DNA of 64,000 bases. Origin: Terriglobus roseus (GTDB lineage Bacteria > Acidobacteriota > Terriglobia > Terriglobales > Acidobacteriaceae). Position 1 is the first letter of the stretch. Every line of letters begins with the position of its first letter. The DNA is taken from NCBI RefSeq assembly GCF_900102185.1, contig NZ_LT629690.1, positions 4,402,001 through 4,466,000 on the forward strand, given 5' to 3'. A program made the position numbers and the translations under genes. This document shows positions 61,056 to 64,000 of the stretch, piece by piece. The notes under the pieces were generated by a model. It had not been told where the DNA came from. It did no database searches and worked only from the letters and a program-made list of their open reading frames with translations.

Positions 61056-62645
61056 CTACAAGATATAGCGGCTCAGATCCTGATTCTTCACAATACCTGC
61101 CACCTGCTGTCGAACGTATTCGCGGTCGATGAGGACCACGCGCTCCACACCGCCTTCCACCTGGCGTTCCAGCACTGGCAGAGGATGCGCGTTTTCCGGC
61201 TGTGCCGCGCCGCGAGGTTGTTGCACCGTGCTTGGCTCCACCTGTGCCACAACACCATTGACGGCGGGTTGAGCGTTCTTGATCAGGTCTGGCGCCTGGA
61301 AGCTGATCTCGTCCAGCACGCGTTCCATGATGGTGTGCAGACGACGCGCGCCTATGTTTTCGGTGGTTTCGTTCACGTTGAACGCAAACGACGCCATCTC
61401 TTCCAGCGCATCGGGCTGGAACTCCAGCTTCAAGCCTTCGGTCTCCAGCAGAGCAATGGATTGCTTCACCAGTGACGACTTCGGCTCCGTCAGGATGCGG
61501 ATGAAGTCTTCCACGGTGAGCGACTGCAGCTCCACTCGGATAGGGAAGCGGCCCTGCAGCTCGGGGATTAGATCGCTGGGCTTCGAAACGTGGAACGCGC
61601 CAGCGGCGATAAACAGAATGTGGTCCGTGGAGACGAATCCGTACTTCGTGTTGACGGTGGTGCCTTCCACAATGGGCAGAATGTCGCGTTGCACGCCTTC
61701 GCGGCTGATGTCGGGGCCGTGGCCACCTTCGCGTCCTGCAATCTTGTCGATCTCGTCCAGGAAGACGATGCCCGAATCTTCCACGCGCTCAATCGCGGTG
61801 CGTGTCACCAGATCCATGTCGATCAGGCGGCCTTCTTCCTCGCTGATGAGGTATTCGAAGGCTTCGCTGACCTTCATCTTCTTCTTGCTCTTTCGCGGTC
61901 CGAAAAGGCCGGGAAGGATGTCTTTCAGGTTGACGTCAGCATCTTCTGCGCCGCCCACGCCCACAATCTCAAACTGCGGCTGATTGCGGTCGCGCGCATC
62001 CAGCTCCACGGTGCGGTCGTCCAGCTTGCCTTCACGGAACTGCTGGCGCAGCTTTTCGCGTGTGCGCTCCTGGGTATGGGGTTCCTCCGGCTTCGCTTCA
62101 GCCGAAGCATCGAAGTCAATCGCAACCGCAGGTGTTGCCGCAAGATCAGCGGGTTTTTCCTGCGCAGCTTTCAGCGTCTCGGGAGCAGGTGGCAACAGCA
62201 GATCCAGCAAACGCTCTTCGGCGTTACGCTCCGCCTTGTCCTCAATCTCTTCCAGCTTCTCTTCGCGCACCATCTCAATGCCGGTTTCCACTAGGTCGCG
62301 AACGATGGATTCCACATCGCGGCCCACGTAACCGACTTCGGTAAACTTGCTGGCTTCCACTTTTAGGAATGGAGAATTGGTTAACTTGGCTAACCGTCGC
62401 GCAATCTCTGTTTTACCCACGCCAGTCGCGCCGATCATGATGATGTTCTTCGGCATGATCTCGTCGGCAAGCTCGGGTGCCAGCTTCTGCCGGCGTTGAC
62501 GATTGCGCAGCGCAATAGCGACTGCACGCTTCGCTGCGTACTGGCCAACGACGTACTTATCCAGCTCCGCAACGATCTCGCGCGGCGTCATCTCTTCCAG
62601 CGCAACGGCCTGGTCTTCTGCTACTCCGGGAAGGTAAATGGCCAT
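61056..62645 (-). CDS. hslU: ATP-dependent protease ATPase subunit HslU
   Basis: 529 residues, longer than the usual 440-460. Walker [10 protein letters not shown] (72-80), the GYVGRD pore motif, Walker [13 protein letters not shown] and the conserved C-terminus LSRYIL, which docks into HslV, are all present. The intermediate domain (about 140-270) is enlarged and rich in Glu/Pro. A further insertion of about 45 residues ([20 protein letters not shown] and following) splits the C-terminal domain. Overlap or close coupling with hslV (stop and start adjacent at 62645/62646). Confidence 0.95.
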   Translation of the reverse strand: MAIYLPGVAEDQAVALEEMTPREIVAELDKYVVGQYAAKRAVAIALRNRQRRQKLAPELADEIMPKNIIMIGATGVGKTEIARRLAKLTNSPFLKVEASKFTEVGYVGRDVESIVRDLVETGIEMVREEKLEEIEDKAERNAEERLLDLLLPPAPETLKAAQEKPADLAATPAVAIDFDASAEAKPEEPHTQERTREKLRQQFREGKLDDRTVELDARDRNQPQFEIVGVGGAEDADVNLKDILPGLFGPRKSKKKMKVSEAFEYLISEEEGRLIDMDLVTRTAIERVEDSGIVFLDEIDKIAGREGGHGPDISREGVQRDILPIVEGTTVNTKYGFVSTDHILFIAAGAFHVSKPSDLIPELQGRFPIRVELQSLTVEDFIRILTEPKSSLVKQSIALLETEGLKLEFQPDALEEMASFAFNVNETTENIGARRLHTIMERVLDEISFQAPDLIKNAQPAVNGVVAQVEPSTVQQPRGAAQPENAHPLPVLERQVEGGVERVVLIDREYVRQQVAGIVKNQDLSRYIL

Positions 62646-63248
62646 TTAGAGCTCCTCCACGGCGATATTGCTGTTTGTGTAGATGCAGATCTCTGCGGCA
62701 ATCTTCATACCTTTTTCGACGATCTCGCGAGCCGAAAGGTCTGTATTTTCCAGCAATGCCTGCGCCGCAGCCTGCGCGAACGATCCGCCAGAGCCGATGG
62801 TCATGATGGCGCCATCGCCGGTCATGTCCGGTTCAATGACGTCGCCATTGCCACCCAGCAAGTACATGTGTTCCTTGTCGGCGACCAGCAGCAGCGCCTC
62901 AAGTTGGCGCAGCATCTTGTCGGTGCGCCAATCCTTGGCGAGCTCTACCGCGGCGCGCGGCAGGTTTCCGGCAAACTGCTCCAGCTTGCCCTCGAAGCGC
63001 GAGAACAGCGAGAACGCATCCGCCGTCGATCCCGCGAATCCGGCCAGCACCTTGTCCTGATACAGCCGACGTATTTTCTTGGCGCCAGATTTCATCACGG
63101 CTGAGCCCAGAGTCACCTGGCCATCGGCGGCCATCACCACCTTGCCGTTACGACGCACGCACAGAACGGTAGTGGACCGAATGCGGCGTCCATCTGCCGT
63201 GTCGTACGGGTGCATCGCGGGCTGTGCGGAGTGCGTGGTATCTGCCAT
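62646..63248 (-). CDS. hslV: ATP-dependent protease subunit HslV, with N-terminal propeptide
   Basis: 200 residues from the ATG at 63248; ATGs at 63299 and 63215 are also possible. The proteasome-like subunit begins at Thr26 in [20 protein letters not shown], matching the catalytic N-terminal Thr of E. coli HslV (TTIVSVRR). Here it is preceded by a leader rather than only by Met, so self-processing at Ser-Thr is needed, as in some other bacteria. Gly-rich and Ser motifs [16 protein letters not shown] are conserved. Confidence 0.93.
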   Translation of the reverse strand: MADTTHSAQPAMHPYDTADGRRIRSTTVLCVRRNGKVVMAADGQVTLGSAVMKSGAKKIRRLYQDKVLAGFAGSTADAFSLFSRFEGKLEQFAGNLPRAAVELAKDWRTDKMLRQLEALLLVADKEHMYLLGGNGDVIEPDMTGDGAIMTIGSGGSFAQAAAQALLENTDLSAREIVEKGMKIAAEICIYTNSNIAVEEL

Positions 63249-63327
63249 GGAATCGCTGCGTAAAGACAGCTCAGAACGAGTGCCAGAGGAAGTGTGCATC
63301 ACTCACCAGTATACGCCCGCGACTGCC

Positions 63328-64000
63328 CTAAATCACTGGCTCCGCCTCGCCGCGAGTGACCTTCCGCGCCAGCACCATCAGCACCACCACCAACAACAGC
63401 GCGCTGAAATACATGTAGCTCTGGATGATATTCCATCCGTGATACGGCGCGGCCTTGTTGAATGCCAGCCACGCATTCATGGTGAACAGCGAGGCGATGC
63501 CCAGTACCCACGGGCGTTTATGCTGCCAGCATCCATAGGCGAACCAGACCCACGCAAACACGCCGCAGACGATGCCGTAGTGATGTTCCCATGCCATCGG
63601 CGATGCGGCTACGGACGCAATGCCCATCGCCGCGAGATCAGCCGCGGATGCACGCAGCTTGCCCCACGGAAACAACAGTACCGCACCCATGAGCACCAGC
63701 GCCGTCGACACCGTCGTCAGATACACCCAGCGGATGTACGGCGTGTAGAGCAGGGGAGTGTAGGAGATGTTTTCGCCATTGCCAATGGCGCGGTTCAGCG
63801 TACCGAACATGCTCTGGTTGCCGTAGTGCGACTGCGCCTTCTTGCTCAATCCAGCTAGCACATGCAGAAAATCCAGGTTGTTATGAACTCCGAAAACGAT
63901 CACGGAGAACAGCAGCAGCACGGCGGATGTGGCCAGAAATGCGATCGTGGCGTTCCAACGCTTTCGCACGGCCATCCAGATCAGCAGCAGCGCATATTGT
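63328..64000 (-). CDS. GT87-like (DUF2029) membrane glycosyltransferase, 5' part outside window
   Basis: 224 codons visible; the frame is open through position 64000 (the codons before the ATG at 63975 read QYALLLIW, a membrane helix), so the N-terminus with the catalytic Asp is missing. Several hydrophobic segments, the motif GNQSMFGTLNRAIG and the late SPMAWEHHYGIVCGVFAWVW pattern are those of DUF2029/GT87 polyprenyl-phosphate-sugar transferases. Acceptor unknown. Confidence 0.78.
   Translation of the reverse strand, partial: QYALLLIWMAVRKRWNATIAFLATSAVLLLFSVIVFGVHNNLDFLHVLAGLSKKAQSHYGNQSMFGTLNRAIGNGENISYTPLLYTPYIRWVYLTTVSTALVLMGAVLLFPWGKLRASAADLAAMGIASVAASPMAWEHHYGIVCGVFAWVWFAYGCWQHKRPWVLGIASLFTMNAWLAFNKAAPYHGWNIIQSYMYFSALLLVVVLMVLARKVTRGEAEPVI

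Overview
The window looks like a chromosomal segment of a soil acidobacterium of the Terriglobia type (Terriglobus, Granulicella or Edaphobacter-like). This is inferred from a TIGR03435-family 'soil-associated' protein, a roughly 1,200-residue TonB receptor with an N-terminal carboxypeptidase-regulatory domain, a giant exported NHL/Ig-like repeat protein, abundant secreted carbohydrate enzymes and moderately high GC. I saw no rRNA, tRNA, CRISPR array, transposase or prophage gene; this was a reading by eye, not a covariance-model search.

Layout. (1) 1-4643: 5' part of a giant exported NHL-propeller plus Ig-like repeat protein, cut by the window edge. (2) 5049-11286: a small protein, mnmE, a DUF885 peptidase-like protein, and the yidC-khpB pair. 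(3) 11356-23846: ribokinase, then a long minus-strand operon exuT-SDR-uxaE-larA-larE-larB-MFS, a divergent FCD/GntR regulator, uxaC and a glycerate kinase. (4) 24196-34148: TonB receptor, DUF1080 protein, cupin, DUF2306 and YeiH membrane proteins, a GH39-like glycosidase and a TIGR03435 protein. (5) 34153-48274: lutABC, a second glycosidase, a xylose-dehydrogenase-like SDR, a redoxin, a DUF1348 protein, an SRPBCC/ArsR pair, an FAH-family hydrolase, rhaEW, rhaB and a LacI regulator. (6) 48447-64000: a cytochrome c/HhH protein, PpiC and DsbA lipoproteins, a UbiA prenyltransferase with two GT-C glycosyltransferases, clpB, hsp20, a small His-rich protein, a sialidase-like/cupin protein, hslUV and the 3' part of a GT87-like gene.

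How the genes may work together. ExuT, UxaC, UxaE and the SDR give a route galacturonate to tagaturonate to fructuronate to an aldonate, probably mannonate. No mannonate or altronate dehydratase lies in the window. Instead the operon carries a nickel-pincer LarA homologue with its cofactor genes larB and larE. The main hypothesis is that this LarA is an aldonate 2-epimerase (mannonate to gluconate) standing in for the dehydratase step. RhaB and RhaEW take rhamnulose to lactate, which LutABC would oxidise to pyruvate. A 12-bp LacI-type palindrome, TGA[A/G]ACG[A/T][T/C]TCA, lies upstream of rhaEW, lutA and the TonB receptor and suggests one regulon run by the LacI protein next to rhaB. Galacturonate plus rhamnose plus a xylosidase fits use of rhamnogalacturonan-type pectin, but the polymer-cleaving enzymes are not in this window.
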